Source: Enterobacter sp. 638 (GTDB lineage: Bacteria > Pseudomonadota > Gammaproteobacteria > Enterobacterales > Enterobacteriaceae). From it: a stretch of 64,000 nucleotides of DNA. The notes below the pieces were generated by a model. That model ran no database searches and was not told where the DNA came from. It saw nothing but the letters and a program-made list of their open reading frames with translations. Shown piece by piece: positions 1 to 9,604 of this stretch. The translations under genes were made by a program, and so were the position numbers. The stretch is taken from assembly GCF_000016325.1 (NCBI RefSeq), contig NC_009436.1, forward strand, positions 3,100,001 through 3,164,000. The letters run 5' to 3'. Every line of letters begins with the position of its first letter. Positions within the stretch are counted from its first letter, which is position 1.

Positions 1-147
1 GCTGAAAAAATGTTCAACGCCGAGGGCTTCTTACGTCTCTTCGGACGGATGCCTGGACCTTCTCCTCTGACCGCCCCCCTCTTTTTAAAGGAAAAATGGG
101 ACGGTTTTCTGCCCCTTTTTTTAGCGAGAGAGACGGATTAAAGCCAA
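1..147. other. Intergenic, downstream of dedD
   Basis: No gene is seen here. In E. coli the next gene on this side would be cvpA, transcribed the same way as dedD, so this is probably the dedD-cvpA spacer. It contains T-rich and A-rich runs around 80-122, but I see no clear terminator stem. Confidence 0.6.
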
Positions 148-849
148 TCAGTTCGCACTGTAATTCATTACCACACCGCTCAGACCGGAAATCTGCTTCA
201 GCTCGCCAAGCGACCCTTTCAGTTTGTCTTTTGAGGCATCCGGGCCAACGAGAATTCGCGTAATTTTACCCTGCACGGGCGTCGAAGGTGAAGTGTAAAC
301 GCGATATCCTGCGCCGCGTAATTTACCCACGACTTCATTGACTTTATCGGCATTTTTCAACGCGCCCAACTGCACAACATAAGCTTTTCCAGTTGGGGCA
401 GGTTTTTCTTCCTGGACCGGTTTTTCCGGCGGTATTTCCGTAGCGGCAGCGATTTGCTCGCTGGCTTTGTCACGCTGCGGTTTCGGTTGAGGTTTTTCGA
501 CAGGTTTTGCCTTCTCGACAGGCTTTGGTTGCACCACCGGTTCTGCAGCAGGATCCAGTTCATTACTGCTATTGCCGGTTAAGCGAGTAGCATCGAGCGA
601 TGGCGCAGCCGCGTCTCCGGCGCGCACTTCTTCTGCGGCACCTTCTGGCGGCTGTGCGGGCAGCGCCTGCGTTGCCGCAGGTAACATGTCAGGTTCATCA
701 CGATCGCCTGGTTTTGGCACCAGTGGGATTGCCGCAAACTCATCCTGATAATGTTTTTTTTGCCCATCCAACAGGCCAGGAAGAATAATCACTCCCAGCG
801 CAACCAACACAATGGTGCCTGTCAAACGGTTCTGAAACTTACTCGCCAC
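148..849 (-). CDS. dedD: DedD, SPOR-domain cell division protein
   Basis: This is a non-essential septal-ring protein that binds denuded peptidoglycan glycans at the division site. The 233-residue product has a short cytoplasmic start (MASKFQNRL), one membrane segment at about residues 9-27, a long Pro/Lys/Glu-rich periplasmic linker (about 85-152) and a C-terminal SPOR domain (about 153-231) beginning near KAYVVQLGAL. Both ends match E. coli DedD (about 220 aa) as I remember it; the linker is the variable part. Its start overlaps the 3' end of folC by 11 bases, so the two genes are likely translationally coupled, as in E. coli. Confidence 0.95.
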   Translation of the reverse strand: MASKFQNRLTGTIVLVALGVIILPGLLDGQKKHYQDEFAAIPLVPKPGDRDEPDMLPAATQALPAQPPEGAAEEVRAGDAAAPSLDATRLTGNSSNELDPAAEPVVQPKPVEKAKPVEKPQPKPQRDKASEQIAAATEIPPEKPVQEEKPAPTGKAYVVQLGALKNADKVNEVVGKLRGAGYRVYTSPSTPVQGKITRILVGPDASKDKLKGSLGELKQISGLSGVVMNYSAN

Positions 850-2116
850 TGGTTCTCCCCGCGTCCATCACTTCCATGACATGTGCAACGGTATGGAATG
901 ATCCACATACCAGCACGGTATCTTCAGGTTTAGCATCGGCCATCGCCGCATGCCACGCCTGCGCCACGCTTTCGTAGGCGGTTCCTGCACTGATATGTTC
1001 CATCAGCTGTTCAGCAGTCGCACCGCGTGGCCCTTCCAGTGGAGCACAATACCAGCAATCGACAACACTCTCCATGCAGGCCAGCGTACCGCCAATATCT
1101 TTATCATGAAGCATACCGATAACCGCCAGAACGCGCCCGTTTTTTGGCAATGATTTAAGGCGTTCTGCGAGATAGCCAGCAGCGTGCGGGTTGTGTGCAA
1201 CATCCAGAATCAAACGCGGTGATTCACTCACTATCTGGAAACGTCCCGGAAGCATGGCGTTTTGAATACCGTCGCGGATAGCCTGCTCGCTGACGTTCAA
1301 CCCGCTCGCTCGAATCGCCGCCAGCGCGGTGGCGGCATTGGGCTGAGGGACATGCGGGAACGGAAGATGCTCAAGCACACCTTGCGCATCAATAAAGCGC
1401 CAGTCGTTTTCCGTCACGTCATACTGCCAGTCAACACCCCGACGCAGCAGGAGAGCGCCCTTTTCTTGCGCCACATCGGCGATGGTGTGCGGCATATCAG
1501 GCTCGCCCACGACTGCCGGTTTATTCGCACGGAAAATGCCCGCTTTCTCACGACCAATACTTTCACGGTCCGGTCCCAACCAGTCGATATGATCCAGGGC
1601 GATGCTGGTGACCACCGAAACATCGGCATCAACCATATTGGTGGCATCAAGACGCCCGCCGAGGCCGACTTCCAGAATCACCACGTCCAGCTTCGCCTGC
1701 TTAAACAGCCACAGCGCCGAGAGCGTACCGTACTCGAAATAAGATAAGGAGATCTCACCACGCGCCGCTTCGATTTCAGCAAAAGAGGCGGTATGCGCAG
1801 ACTCTGGCAACTCGGTATTTTGAATGCGAACGCGCTCGGTGTAACGCACCAGGTGCGGAGAGCTGTACACGCCGACCTTATACCCTGCGGCCATCAGCAT
1901 GGATTCCAGCGTGCGGCAGGTGGTGCCTTTACCGTTGGTGCCAGCCACGGTGAAAACGAACGGCGCTGGCTTCAACACATGAAGACGAGACGCCACCTGG
2001 CTGACGCGTTCAAGCCCCATATCGATGGTTTTACTGTGCAGGTTTTCCAGATAAGAAAGCCACGTGACCAGGGGCGACGTGGCTTGGGGAATGCTGTTGT
2101 TTTCCATGATACGCAC
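839..2116 (-). CDS. folC: Bifunctional folylpolyglutamate/dihydrofolate synthase
   Basis: FolC is a cytoplasmic ATP-dependent ligase that joins L-glutamate to dihydropteroate and then adds further glutamates to tetrahydrofolates. The P-loop GTNGKGTT sits at residues 59-66, followed by the Mur-ligase-type motifs SSPHLVRYTERVR and VTSIALDHIDWLG, and the C-terminal DVAHNPHAAG. At 425 aa it matches E. coli FolC (422 aa). The start is GTG, at the position corresponding to the E. coli start; an ATG three codons later is an alternative. It lies between accD and dedD in the accD-folC-dedD order typical of enterobacteria. Confidence 0.95.
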   Translation of the reverse strand: MRIMENNSIPQATSPLVTWLSYLENLHSKTIDMGLERVSQVASRLHVLKPAPFVFTVAGTNGKGTTCRTLESMLMAAGYKVGVYSSPHLVRYTERVRIQNTELPESAHTASFAEIEAARGEISLSYFEYGTLSALWLFKQAKLDVVILEVGLGGRLDATNMVDADVSVVTSIALDHIDWLGPDRESIGREKAGIFRANKPAVVGEPDMPHTIADVAQEKGALLLRRGVDWQYDVTENDWRFIDAQGVLEHLPFPHVPQPNAATALAAIRASGLNVSEQAIRDGIQNAMLPGRFQIVSESPRLILDVAHNPHAAGYLAERLKSLPKNGRVLAVIGMLHDKDIGGTLACMESVVDCWYCAPLEGPRGATAEQLMEHISAGTAYESVAQAWHAAMADAKPEDTVLVCGSFHTVAHVMEVMDAGRTSGE

Positions 2117-2176
2117 TTTTCAGTTACGGTGAGAAAGCAAAAGGGCAGCGCCGTTTGGCCCTGCCCTTTCGAGTTA

Positions 2177-3082
2177 TCAGGCTTCGGGTTCCTGATCCGG
2201 TACAACGACGCTTTCGCGTGGTTCATCCGGGCTCGGCGCAGGGAGATTCATCAGCTTCGCCAGGACACTAGCCAATTTCAGGCGCATTTCCGGACGGCGA
2301 ACGATCATATCAATTGCGCCTTTTTGGATGAGGAATTCGCTGCGCTGGAAGCCAGGCGGCAATTTCTCACGTACGGTTTGCTCGATAACACGCGGACCGG
2401 CAAAGCCAATCAGCGCTTTCGGTTCAGCGATGTTCAGATCGCCAAGCATCGCGAAGCTCGCCGACACGCCGCCCATGGTTGGGTCAGTCAGTACGGAGAT
2501 ATACGGCAGACCGCGTTCCTGCATTTTGCCAAGTGCCGCAGAGGTTTTCGCCATCTGCATCAGGGACATCAGCGCTTCCTGCATACGTGCGCCACCTGAG
2601 GCGGAGAAGCAGATCAGCGGACAGTTGTCTTCCAGTGCCTGCTCAACGGCGCGGATGAAACGCGCGCCCACGACAGAACCCATCGAGCCACCCATAAAGG
2701 AGAACTCAAAGGCTGCAGCGACAACTGGCATCTCGTGCAGAGTGCCTTTCATCACCACCAGCGCATCTTTCTCGCCAGTCTCTTTTTGTGCAGAAGCGAT
2801 ACGGTCTTTGTATTTCTTGGAGTCACGGAACTTCAGCAGATCTTTCGGCTCAAGTTCACTGCCCAGCTCTACCATCGTGCCTTCATCCAGCAAGCTATGC
2901 AGGCGATTGCGCGCCGACATACGCATGTGATGGTCACACTTCGGGCAAACCTCAAGATTGCGTTCCAGCTCAGCGCGGTACAGAACCTGGCCGCAGCTAT
3001 CACACTTGGTCCACACCCCTTCAGGAATACTCGCCTTACGGGTGGGGGCTATGTTGCTTTTAATTCGTTCAATCCAGCTCAT
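2177..3082 (-). CDS. accD: Acetyl-CoA carboxylase carboxyltransferase subunit beta
   Basis: AccD is the beta subunit of acetyl-CoA carboxylase. With AccA it moves the carboxyl group from biotin to acetyl-CoA to make malonyl-CoA, the first step of fatty-acid synthesis. The 301-residue product has the N-terminal zinc ribbon with Cys27, Cys30, Cys46 and Cys49, then the crotonase-fold carboxyltransferase domain with [19 protein letters not shown]. The open frame extends 28 codons upstream, but ATG at 3082 is preceded by an AGGTTA-type ribosome site and gives the family N-terminus MSWIERIK. folC lies 60 bases downstream. Confidence 0.96.
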   Translation of the reverse strand: MSWIERIKSNIAPTRKASIPEGVWTKCDSCGQVLYRAELERNLEVCPKCDHHMRMSARNRLHSLLDEGTMVELGSELEPKDLLKFRDSKKYKDRIASAQKETGEKDALVVMKGTLHEMPVVAAAFEFSFMGGSMGSVVGARFIRAVEQALEDNCPLICFSASGGARMQEALMSLMQMAKTSAALGKMQERGLPYISVLTDPTMGGVSASFAMLGDLNIAEPKALIGFAGPRVIEQTVREKLPPGFQRSEFLIQKGAIDMIVRRPEMRLKLASVLAKLMNLPAPSPDEPRESVVVPDQEPEA

Positions 3083-3236
3083 TGATAACCTTTCTGCCTG
3101 AACCTGGTCGTATGCCAGTTTTGCTGTAAGCGGCGCATAATGCCATTTTTGCCACAAACAGACCATGAATGTTGCACATTAAAACATAACAGCCCGAAAC
3201 TTTGGATAAAAAAGTGGTCGAACCGCAAATGCGTAC

Positions 3237-3896
3237 TTACTTCGCTTGCTTTGCTGCTGCTCGTTTGTGTCGAATGATTTCGACCACACCCGGCAGAACC
3301 GAGAGCACAATGATAGCAACAATCAATAACTTAAGATTTTCCTGCACGATCGGCAGATCGCCAAAGATGTAGCCTGCATAGGTAAACAGCAGAACCCACA
3401 GTAGCGCGCCAATGACGTTATACGCCGCAAAATGACGATAGGACATATGCCCCATTCCCGCCACAAAAGGTGCAAACGTTCGAACGATCGGGACAAAACG
3501 CGCCAGGATAATGGTCTTGCCCCCATGCCGTGCATAGAACGCGTGCGTTTTGTCTAAATAGCTGCGACGGAAGATCTTCGAATCTGGATTGCTGAACAGC
3601 TTTTCACCAAATAGCCGTCCAATGGTGTAATTCACCGCGTCGCCGATAATCGCTGCAACGATCATGAGCATCACCATCAGGTGCACATTCAAATCGTTGG
3701 TCGGTAGCGCGGAAAGCGCACCCGCGACGAACAGCAGTGAATCGCCCGGCAAAAACGGTGTCACCACTAGGCCGGTTTCACAGAACAAAATCAGGAACAG
3801 AATGGCATAAACCCAGACGCCGTACTGCGCGACAAGTTCTGCCAAATGCACATCGATATGCAGAATGAAATCGATGATAAAATGTATTACGTCCAT
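3237..3896 (-). CDS. dedA: DedA-family inner membrane protein
   Basis: DedA is a polytopic inner membrane protein of the DedA/VTT superfamily. Members are needed for membrane homeostasis, and some recycle undecaprenyl phosphate. The 219-aa product has the family motifs [17 protein letters not shown] (about 40-56) and the acidic/arginine motifs [10 protein letters not shown] and [16 protein letters not shown], with several hydrophobic segments. The length equals that of E. coli DedA. It sits between truA and accD as in E. coli; the 150-base gap to accD probably carries the accD promoter. Confidence 0.94.
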   Translation of the reverse strand: MDVIHFIIDFILHIDVHLAELVAQYGVWVYAILFLILFCETGLVVTPFLPGDSLLFVAGALSALPTNDLNVHLMVMLMIVAAIIGDAVNYTIGRLFGEKLFSNPDSKIFRRSYLDKTHAFYARHGGKTIILARFVPIVRTFAPFVAGMGHMSYRHFAAYNVIGALLWVLLFTYAGYIFGDLPIVQENLKLLIVAIIVLSVLPGVVEIIRHKRAAAKQAK

Positions 3897-3923
3897 ATTG
3901 GTTAAGCCTTAATTGCAACTGCG

Positions 3924-4736
3924 TTAGTCCGCTAAAAACAGCGGGCCCATTGGCGGTTTTGGAAGGTCAAAACGTTCTGGATAATCAACAGAAACCAGAT
4001 ACAAGCCTTCCGCTTTCGCCGTTGCTGCCGCAAGCGTTCTGTCCTTCGCTGCCAGCAGTTCTGCAATCCAGCTCTCCGGCTGGTGTCCGGCGCCTACTTC
4101 CATCAGGCTGCCAACGATATTCCGCACCATATGATGTACAAAGGCATTTGCTTTGATATCCACCACCACATACGCGCCATAACGGCTGACGTTTATGTGC
4201 ATCACGTTTCGCCACGGCGTGCGCGACTGGCACTGCACCGCGCGAAACGAGGTAAAGTCATTTTCACCAATCAGCGATTGCGCTGCACGTTGCATACGCT
4301 CCGCATCCAAAGGCTCGTAAAAGTGCGTCACACCTTGCCCAAGTACCGCCGGGCGAAGGCGCTGATTGTAGATGATGTAGCGATAGCGACGCGCCGTGGC
4401 GCTGAAACGCGCGTGAAAATCATCCGGCACATCTTTTACCCAGCGCACGGCGATGTCACCAGGTAAATTCGCATTTACGCCTAGCGTCCATGCAGCGTCT
4501 TTACGCACCGACGTGGTTTCAAAATGCACAACCTGTCCGGTACCGTGCACGCCGGCATCAGTCCGACCCGCGCAACAGACGGCGATCGGTTGATTCGCCA
4601 CCTGAGAGAGCGCTTTCTCCAGTTTTTCCTGAACGCTACGCACTTCATTTTGACGCTGCCAGCCATAGTATTTACTGCCATCGTACTCAATTCCAAGGGC
4701 AATTCTATGAACTGGCTTGAGTTCCACTTCCGACAT
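3924..4736 (-). CDS. truA: tRNA pseudouridine(38-40) synthase TruA
   Basis: TruA converts uridines 38, 39 and 40 of the tRNA anticodon stem-loop to pseudouridine. The 270-aa product carries the catalytic Asp60 in the motif [11 protein letters not shown], an N-terminal [12 protein letters not shown] and a C-terminal [13 protein letters not shown]. The length equals that of E. coli TruA. Its start codon overlaps the usg stop codon by one base (TGATG), so translation is likely coupled to usg. Confidence 0.96.
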   Translation of the reverse strand: MSEVELKPVHRIALGIEYDGSKYYGWQRQNEVRSVQEKLEKALSQVANQPIAVCCAGRTDAGVHGTGQVVHFETTSVRKDAAWTLGVNANLPGDIAVRWVKDVPDDFHARFSATARRYRYIIYNQRLRPAVLGQGVTHFYEPLDAERMQRAAQSLIGENDFTSFRAVQCQSRTPWRNVMHINVSRYGAYVVVDIKANAFVHHMVRNIVGSLMEVGAGHQPESWIAELLAAKDRTLAAATAKAEGLYLVSVDYPERFDLPKPPMGPLFLAD

Positions 4737-5749
4737 CAGTACAGATACTCCTGCACCAGTTTCTCAGCGATTTTGACGGCCATTAGCGCGCCACCAAAAC
4801 GAACGTTATCGGCAACCGACCAGAACTGTACTTCGCCTGGCACGCCGTAGTTATTACGCACGCAGGCGACGGAAAGATGTGCACTGCCTGTTGCATCCCC
4901 CACCTGAGTTGGGAAATCGGTTTCATCGCTAAGGGAGATATCATCGCAGCGTTCAAATGCTTCGCGGGCTTCGTCGGCGGCCAGCGGGCGCAGCGCTTCA
5001 AAGCTCACCATCTGCGCATGACCGTAAAACACAGGCGACTGCACGCAACTGACGGAAACTATCAGGCCTTCGTCCTGCATCACTTTACGGGTCTCTTCAA
5101 CGATACGACGTTCTTCGCGCACGCTACCTTCGCGATCCGGCAGGATTGGCATCATATTGAACGCCAGTTGACGGCCAAAAAAATCATCCTCATCAACCGG
5201 AATACCGTTCAGGAGTTTCGCACTCTGCCCGGCTAACGCGTCGACGGCTTTTTTGCCGCGCGCGGAGACAGAAAGCAGGTTGGTCACCGAAATACGCGAT
5301 AAACCGCCATCGTCGATCAGCGGTTTGAGCGCAGTCAGGAGCTGGCTGGTCAGGCTATCCGGTACGGCGATAATATTGCGATTGCGGTAATCAGCCAGCA
5401 CAAACGGGTTTACGTCCGGCACGACCAATGGAACGTCAGGCTCCAGCGCAAAATGACCGCTCAGATCGATAACTAAACATCCCGCGTTGGCGGCTTCGTC
5501 GGCATAAGCAGCTGATGCCTCTGCGCCCGCGGCAAAGAACGCCAGTTGGGCTTGCGACCAGTCAAACTGTGCGACATCCTGAACGCGCACCGTTTTTCCT
5601 TCATAACGCAGCCCTTCGCCCGCGCTTTCTGCGCGCGCCAGTGCAAAAATTTCTCCCACCGGGAACTGACGCTCCGCAAGTGTTTCGAGCAGGGCTTCGC
5701 CCACAGCGCCAGTGGCACCCAGTACGGCAATATTCCAGCCTTCAGACAT
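4736..5749 (-). CDS. usg: Usg, aspartate-semialdehyde dehydrogenase-like protein
   Basis: Usg is a homologue of aspartate-semialdehyde dehydrogenase with no settled function. The 337-aa product starts with the Rossmann motif [16 protein letters not shown]. Where true ASD enzymes have the catalytic cysteine, this protein reads [15 protein letters not shown], with no Cys in that segment, so the classical dehydrogenase reaction is unlikely. The length equals that of E. coli Usg. It lies in the pdxB-usg-truA-dedA order found in E. coli, and its stop overlaps the truA start. Confidence 0.93.
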   Translation of the reverse strand: MSEGWNIAVLGATGAVGEALLETLAERQFPVGEIFALARAESAGEGLRYEGKTVRVQDVAQFDWSQAQLAFFAAGAEASAAYADEAANAGCLVIDLSGHFALEPDVPLVVPDVNPFVLADYRNRNIIAVPDSLTSQLLTALKPLIDDGGLSRISVTNLLSVSARGKKAVDALAGQSAKLLNGIPVDEDDFFGRQLAFNMMPILPDREGSVREERRIVEETRKVMQDEGLIVSVSCVQSPVFYGHAQMVSFEALRPLAADEAREAFERCDDISLSDETDFPTQVGDATGSAHLSVACVRNNYGVPGEVQFWSVADNVRFGGALMAVKIAEKLVQEYLY

Positions 5750-5816
5750 GGTGGTGTACTCCAGAAATAAATAAGCGTCCCCGCCAGATTATCCGGCAGG
5801 GAGCATTAAGAAGACA

Positions 5817-6953
5817 TTAACGCGCCGGATTATGTACGGCGTTAAACCCGAGATTATTCAATAACGCTGCCGCATCGGCATCGTCACAAATCACATACAA
5901 AGAAGACCATTCGCGGCGCTCGAGATAATTCTTGCGCAGCTTGTCAAACTCACCCGGAATTCCTGCTACTTTTCGCAGCAGCGCGTCATCGCGGCGCACA
6001 TCATACACTAAATGCACCAGCCTTTTTAGCGAAGACTCATCGAGCGGGCCATGGAGCGTAATGCGACCAAATTCCGGCGCGGGCAGCAGCGTATCAAGCG
6101 CCACCTGCTGTGCATTGCCGATAAACGCGCTATAGGCCTCAAAGACCTGCGTTGTGCCGCGCGCTTTACCTTCCAGCGTGTAGCCCGCGATATGTGCGGT
6201 TGCCACATCAACGCGATTCAACAGCGCCACGTTGAGATCCGGCTCTGGCTCCCAGACATCCAGCACAACGCTGAGATTTTGCCCCTCTTCCAGGCATTTC
6301 AGCAATGCCGCATTATCCACAACCGGGCCACGGCAGGCATTTATCAGAATAGCGCCAGGCTTGAGACGACGAATCAGCGTCTCGTCGGCCAGATGGAACG
6401 TTTTATAGGCGCCGTCTTTAAACAGCGGCGTATGGAAGGTGATCACATCCGCGTGCTCGACCAGTTCATCAAGGGAGCGGAAATCGCCTTCATCACCGCG
6501 ATCGGCACGCGGCGGATCGCACAGCAGCGTACGAATGCCCATTGCTTCGAGACGTTTTTGCAGGCGTCCGCCCACGTTTCCGACACCGACGATGCCCACT
6601 GTGCGGTCCTGAAGCGCAAAACCATCGCGCTCACCTAACATTAACAACGACGAGAAAACGTATTCCACCACCGCAATGGCGTTACAGCCGGGTGCGGCCG
6701 AAAATCCAATACCGGCTTTTGCGAGCCAGGCATCATCCACATGATCGGTTCCCGCCGTTGCGGTACCCACAAACTTGATGCCTTTTCCGGCCAGCAGCGT
6801 CTCATTCACTTTGGTCACGGACCGCACCATCAGAGCATCCGCATCATCGAGTTCAGCAACGGGAATAGGACGACCAGGAACAGCCTTAACCTCGCCCAGG
6901 CGGCTGAAGAGCTCGCGAGCGTAAGGCATATTTTCGTCAACGAGGATTTTCAC
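5817..6953 (-). CDS. pdxB: Erythronate-4-phosphate dehydrogenase
   Basis: PdxB oxidises 4-phosphoerythronate in the DXP-dependent pathway to pyridoxal 5'-phosphate. It is a 378-aa D-2-hydroxyacid dehydrogenase (same length as in E. coli). It has the NAD-binding [13 protein letters not shown] and the catalytic Arg, Glu and His in [19 protein letters not shown] and [12 protein letters not shown]. The C-terminal dimerisation domain follows. It is divergent from flk; the shared upstream region is 6954-7065. Confidence 0.96.
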   Translation of the reverse strand: MKILVDENMPYARELFSRLGEVKAVPGRPIPVAELDDADALMVRSVTKVNETLLAGKGIKFVGTATAGTDHVDDAWLAKAGIGFSAAPGCNAIAVVEYVFSSLLMLGERDGFALQDRTVGIVGVGNVGGRLQKRLEAMGIRTLLCDPPRADRGDEGDFRSLDELVEHADVITFHTPLFKDGAYKTFHLADETLIRRLKPGAILINACRGPVVDNAALLKCLEEGQNLSVVLDVWEPEPDLNVALLNRVDVATAHIAGYTLEGKARGTTQVFEAYSAFIGNAQQVALDTLLPAPEFGRITLHGPLDESSLKRLVHLVYDVRRDDALLRKVAGIPGEFDKLRKNYLERREWSSLYVICDDADAAALLNNLGFNAVHNPAR

Positions 6954-7065
6954 GTCTGAGTACCTGTTTGAGAGGAAGTTAACCGGGCAAGTGTGCCATA
7001 ATCTCGCCCCCAGGCATATACGTACAGCTGGCCTGGATTACGGTGAGTAACGACTTTAAGGATTT

Positions 7066-8076
7066 ATGACGATGCAGCCCATTTCAGGTACGCCGCCGCG
7101 CCCTCCAGGTGATGGCCCGGGAGTTCCCTCAGCCGTTGGCGAACAACCGCTTTCTACGCTGCAGCGCACCGTGCTGGAGCGTCTGATCATCCGTCTGGTT
7201 GCGCTCACCTCGCAGCAGAACGCTGAAGTGTGGGCTGGGGTCAAACACGAGCTCGGGCTGAAAAGCGATGCGCCATTGTTGTCGCGCCACTTTCCGGCGG
7301 CGGAACAAAACCTGAACACTCGCCTGAACACCGCGCAACAAAATCACACGACACGCCAGACCATCTCGCAACTGACCGAGCTATTGGGTCAGGGAAATAA
7401 CCGCCAGGCGGTGAGTGATTTTATTCGTCAGCAATTTGGCCAGACGGCGCTGAGTCAACTGACGCCGGATCAGCTAAAAACCGTGCTGACGCTGCTGCAA
7501 AACAATGAAATGTCGATTCCGCAGCCGCAAACGCGCCCGGCGACAGAACGCCCGCTCTTGCCTGCAGAGCACAACACGCTCAAGCAGATGGTGACAAAAC
7601 TCGCCGCTGCGACTGGGGAGCCCACCAAGCTCATCTGGCAATCCATGCTGGAACTTTCTGGCGTAAAGGATGGCGAGTTGATCCCGGCCAAACAGTTTAC
7701 CCATCTGGTGACCTGGCTACAGGCGCGTCAGACGTTGAGCACGCAAAGCGCGCCAACGCTGCACACCTTGCAGGCGGCGCTAAAACAGCCGCTTGAGCCA
7801 CGGGAATTTGAAGCGATGCGTGATTACGCGCAACAAAACTGGCAGGTGACGCCGCAAGCGGTGCTGACGACCGCGCAGGTGCAGGATCTCCTCAATCAGA
7901 TCTTTGTCCGCCGCGCTGAACGTGAATCGGGTGTGCCAGAAGCCCGCAATATCCAGCCCATCTACAGCCCGCTGTTTGCGCCTGTGGTGGAAACACTCAA
8001 ATCAATGTCCGCGCGCCCAGGGCTGATGTTCATTGCCCTAATGATTGCGCTGGCGATCGTGTGGATTGTGATTTAA
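7066..8076 (+). CDS. flk: Flk, flagella biosynthesis regulator
   Basis: Flk is an inner-membrane, tail-anchored protein that in Salmonella and E. coli affects the flagellar substrate-specificity switch and FlgM export. The 336-aa product is rich in Gln and Pro, has a low-complexity start (TPPRPPGDGPG), the conserved segment LSRHFPAAEQNL, and one C-terminal hydrophobic segment at about residues 317-335 as the only membrane anchor. Start: ATG at 7066 is only 3-4 bases after AAGGA, so the ATG at 7072 may be the true start. The flk-fabB pair converges on a shared terminator. Confidence 0.9.
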   Translation: MTMQPISGTPPRPPGDGPGVPSAVGEQPLSTLQRTVLERLIIRLVALTSQQNAEVWAGVKHELGLKSDAPLLSRHFPAAEQNLNTRLNTAQQNHTTRQTISQLTELLGQGNNRQAVSDFIRQQFGQTALSQLTPDQLKTVLTLLQNNEMSIPQPQTRPATERPLLPAEHNTLKQMVTKLAAATGEPTKLIWQSMLELSGVKDGELIPAKQFTHLVTWLQARQTLSTQSAPTLHTLQAALKQPLEPREFEAMRDYAQQNWQVTPQAVLTTAQVQDLLNQIFVRRAERESGVPEARNIQPIYSPLFAPVVETLKSMSARPGLMFIALMIALAIVWIVI

Positions 8077-8173
8077 CCGCAGCGCAAATACTCGCGCGGG
8101 TGCGATAGATTCGCAGAGACAGCGCGTTGAGTTATCGTCTGTGCTGAGCAGCATGACACTGAAATGAACGCAC

Positions 8174-8201
8174 AAAAAAGGGAGCCAGATGCTCCCTTTT
8201 T
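8174..8201. terminator. Bidirectional terminator between flk and fabB
   Basis: The arms GGGAGC (8180-8185) and GCTCCC (8191-8196) form a perfect stem with a 5-base loop. The stem is flanked by an A-run on the left and a T-run on the right, so it can stop transcription from both convergent genes. Confidence 0.85.
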
Positions 8202-8229
8202 ACATGATGCTTGACGTGATACGGAAAAC

Positions 8230-9447
8230 TTACGCTTTCAGTTTACGCATAACCAGCGTGGCGTTGGTCCCGCCGAAGCCGAAGCTGTTAGACATTACGG
8301 TGGTCAGCGTCTGCTCAGTTGGCTTGGTCACGATGTTCAGACCCGCAGCCTTCTCGTCCAGTTCTTCAACGTTGATGCTTGGTGCGATAAAGCCATGTTC
8401 CAGCATCAGCAGCGAGTAAATCGCTTCCTGAACACCAGCGGCACCCAGCGAGTGACCGGTCATTGCTTTGGTTGCAGAAATGGCCGGGCTGTTGTCGCCG
8501 AACACTTCACAGATAGCACCCAGCTCTTTCACGTCGCCTACTGGCGTAGAAGTACCGTGGGAGTTCAGGTAATCGATCGGGGTATCCAGACCTTGCATCG
8601 CCATCTTCATGCAGCGCACTGCGCCTTCACCGGATGGAGCGACCATGTCTGCGCCATCTGACGTTGCACCGTAGCCCACGATTTCAGCATAAATGTGTGC
8701 GCCACGAGCCAGAGCATGTTCCAGCTCTTCAACGACAACCATACCGCCGCCGCCCGCGATAACGAAACCGTCGCGGTGTGCATCATAGGTACGGGACGCT
8801 TTTTCTGGCGTTTCGTTGTATTTGGTGGACAGGGCGCCCATCGCATCAAACTCACAGGCCATTTCCCAGCCCAGCTCTTCGCCGCCGCCGGCAAAGACGA
8901 TGTCCTGTTTACCCAGTTGAATTTGTTCAACTGCGTTGCCAATACAGTGTGCGGAGGTCGCACAGGCAGAGCTGATGGAGTAGTTTACGCCGTGAATTTT
9001 GAATGGCGTTGCCAGGCACGCGGAAACCGCTGAACCCATCGCTTTGGTCACAACGTACGGACCGACTGCTTTCAGGCCACGCGGGCTACGCATTGCGTCA
9101 GCGCCGAATACCTGTGCTTTTGAAGAACCGCCGGAACCTGCAATCAGACCCACGCGCGGGTTGCTCTGATAAACGTCTTCGCTCAGGCCAGCATCAGCAA
9201 TCGCTTCCTGCATGGAGAGATAAGCATAAATAGAGGCATCGTTCATGAAACGAACCACTTTACGGTCGATCAAACCGGTGGTGTCCAGTTTGACGTTACC
9301 CCATACGTGGCTACGCATACCTGAATCTTTAAACTCTTCAGAGAAAGTGATCCCGGAGCGTCCTTCACGCAGAGATGCCAGGACTTCCTGCTGGTTGTTA
9401 CCGATGCTGGAAACGATGCCCAAGCCAGTAATCACTGCACGTTTCAT
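8230..9447 (-). CDS. fabB: Beta-ketoacyl-ACP synthase I
   Basis: FabB condenses malonyl-ACP with acyl-ACP and is required to elongate unsaturated fatty acids. The 405-aa thiolase-fold protein has the catalytic Cys in [12 protein letters not shown] and the two catalytic His in [12 protein letters not shown] and [13 protein letters not shown]. The start [14 protein letters not shown] is the family N-terminus. A perfect 18-bp FabR-type palindrome and a possible FadR site lie upstream, which fits the known control of fabB by both regulators. Confidence 0.97.
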   Translation of the reverse strand: MKRAVITGLGIVSSIGNNQQEVLASLREGRSGITFSEEFKDSGMRSHVWGNVKLDTTGLIDRKVVRFMNDASIYAYLSMQEAIADAGLSEDVYQSNPRVGLIAGSGGSSKAQVFGADAMRSPRGLKAVGPYVVTKAMGSAVSACLATPFKIHGVNYSISSACATSAHCIGNAVEQIQLGKQDIVFAGGGEELGWEMACEFDAMGALSTKYNETPEKASRTYDAHRDGFVIAGGGGMVVVEELEHALARGAHIYAEIVGYGATSDGADMVAPSGEGAVRCMKMAMQGLDTPIDYLNSHGTSTPVGDVKELGAICEVFGDNSPAISATKAMTGHSLGAAGVQEAIYSLLMLEHGFIAPSINVEELDEKAAGLNIVTKPTEQTLTTVMSNSFGFGGTNATLVMRKLKA

Positions 9448-9493
9448 TCAATACCTCTATAAGTCGCACTATGAAAGTTTCGACTGGCACAAT

Positions 9494-9511
9494 AGCGTAC
9501 ACTTGTACGCT
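9494..9511. promoter_or_regulatory. FabR-type operator upstream of fabB
   Basis: The perfect palindrome AGCGTACA-CT-TGTACGCT lies 47-64 bases before the fabB start codon. It matches the known FabR recognition sequence for unsaturated fatty-acid genes (fabA, fabB) as I recall it. The site is seen directly; binding is inferred. Confidence 0.8.
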
Positions 9512-9512
9512 G

Positions 9513-9529
9513 AACAAGTCCGATCAGCC
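9513..9529. promoter_or_regulatory. Possible FadR site next to the FabR site
   Basis: By my alignment this 17-base stretch agrees with the FadR consensus AACTGGTCNGACCAGTT at 11 of 16 informative positions. FadR activates fabB in E. coli from a site near the FabR operator, so the position is sensible, but the match is partial. Confidence 0.4.
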
Positions 9530-9604
9530 AATTTCTGCGGAAATTTGCACCAGCGGACGCACATCGTTAAGATCATGCCACTGCCTGTCAGACGAGTAAC
9601 TTAC

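Noticed and set aside
1262..1747. Long plus-strand open frame opposite folC (161 codons)
   Set aside because: It lies fully antisense to folC, has no ribosome site and its peptide has no family features. It is a GC-rich shadow frame.
1793..2599. 268-codon plus-strand frame opposite folC and accD
   Set aside because: It crosses the ends of two well-supported minus-strand genes and has shadow-type composition (many His, Arg and Gln).
9245..9604. N-terminal extension of MnmC in the same open frame
   Set aside because: It lies opposite fabB and its promoter, and the GTG at 9605 reproduces the known MnmC N-terminus and length.
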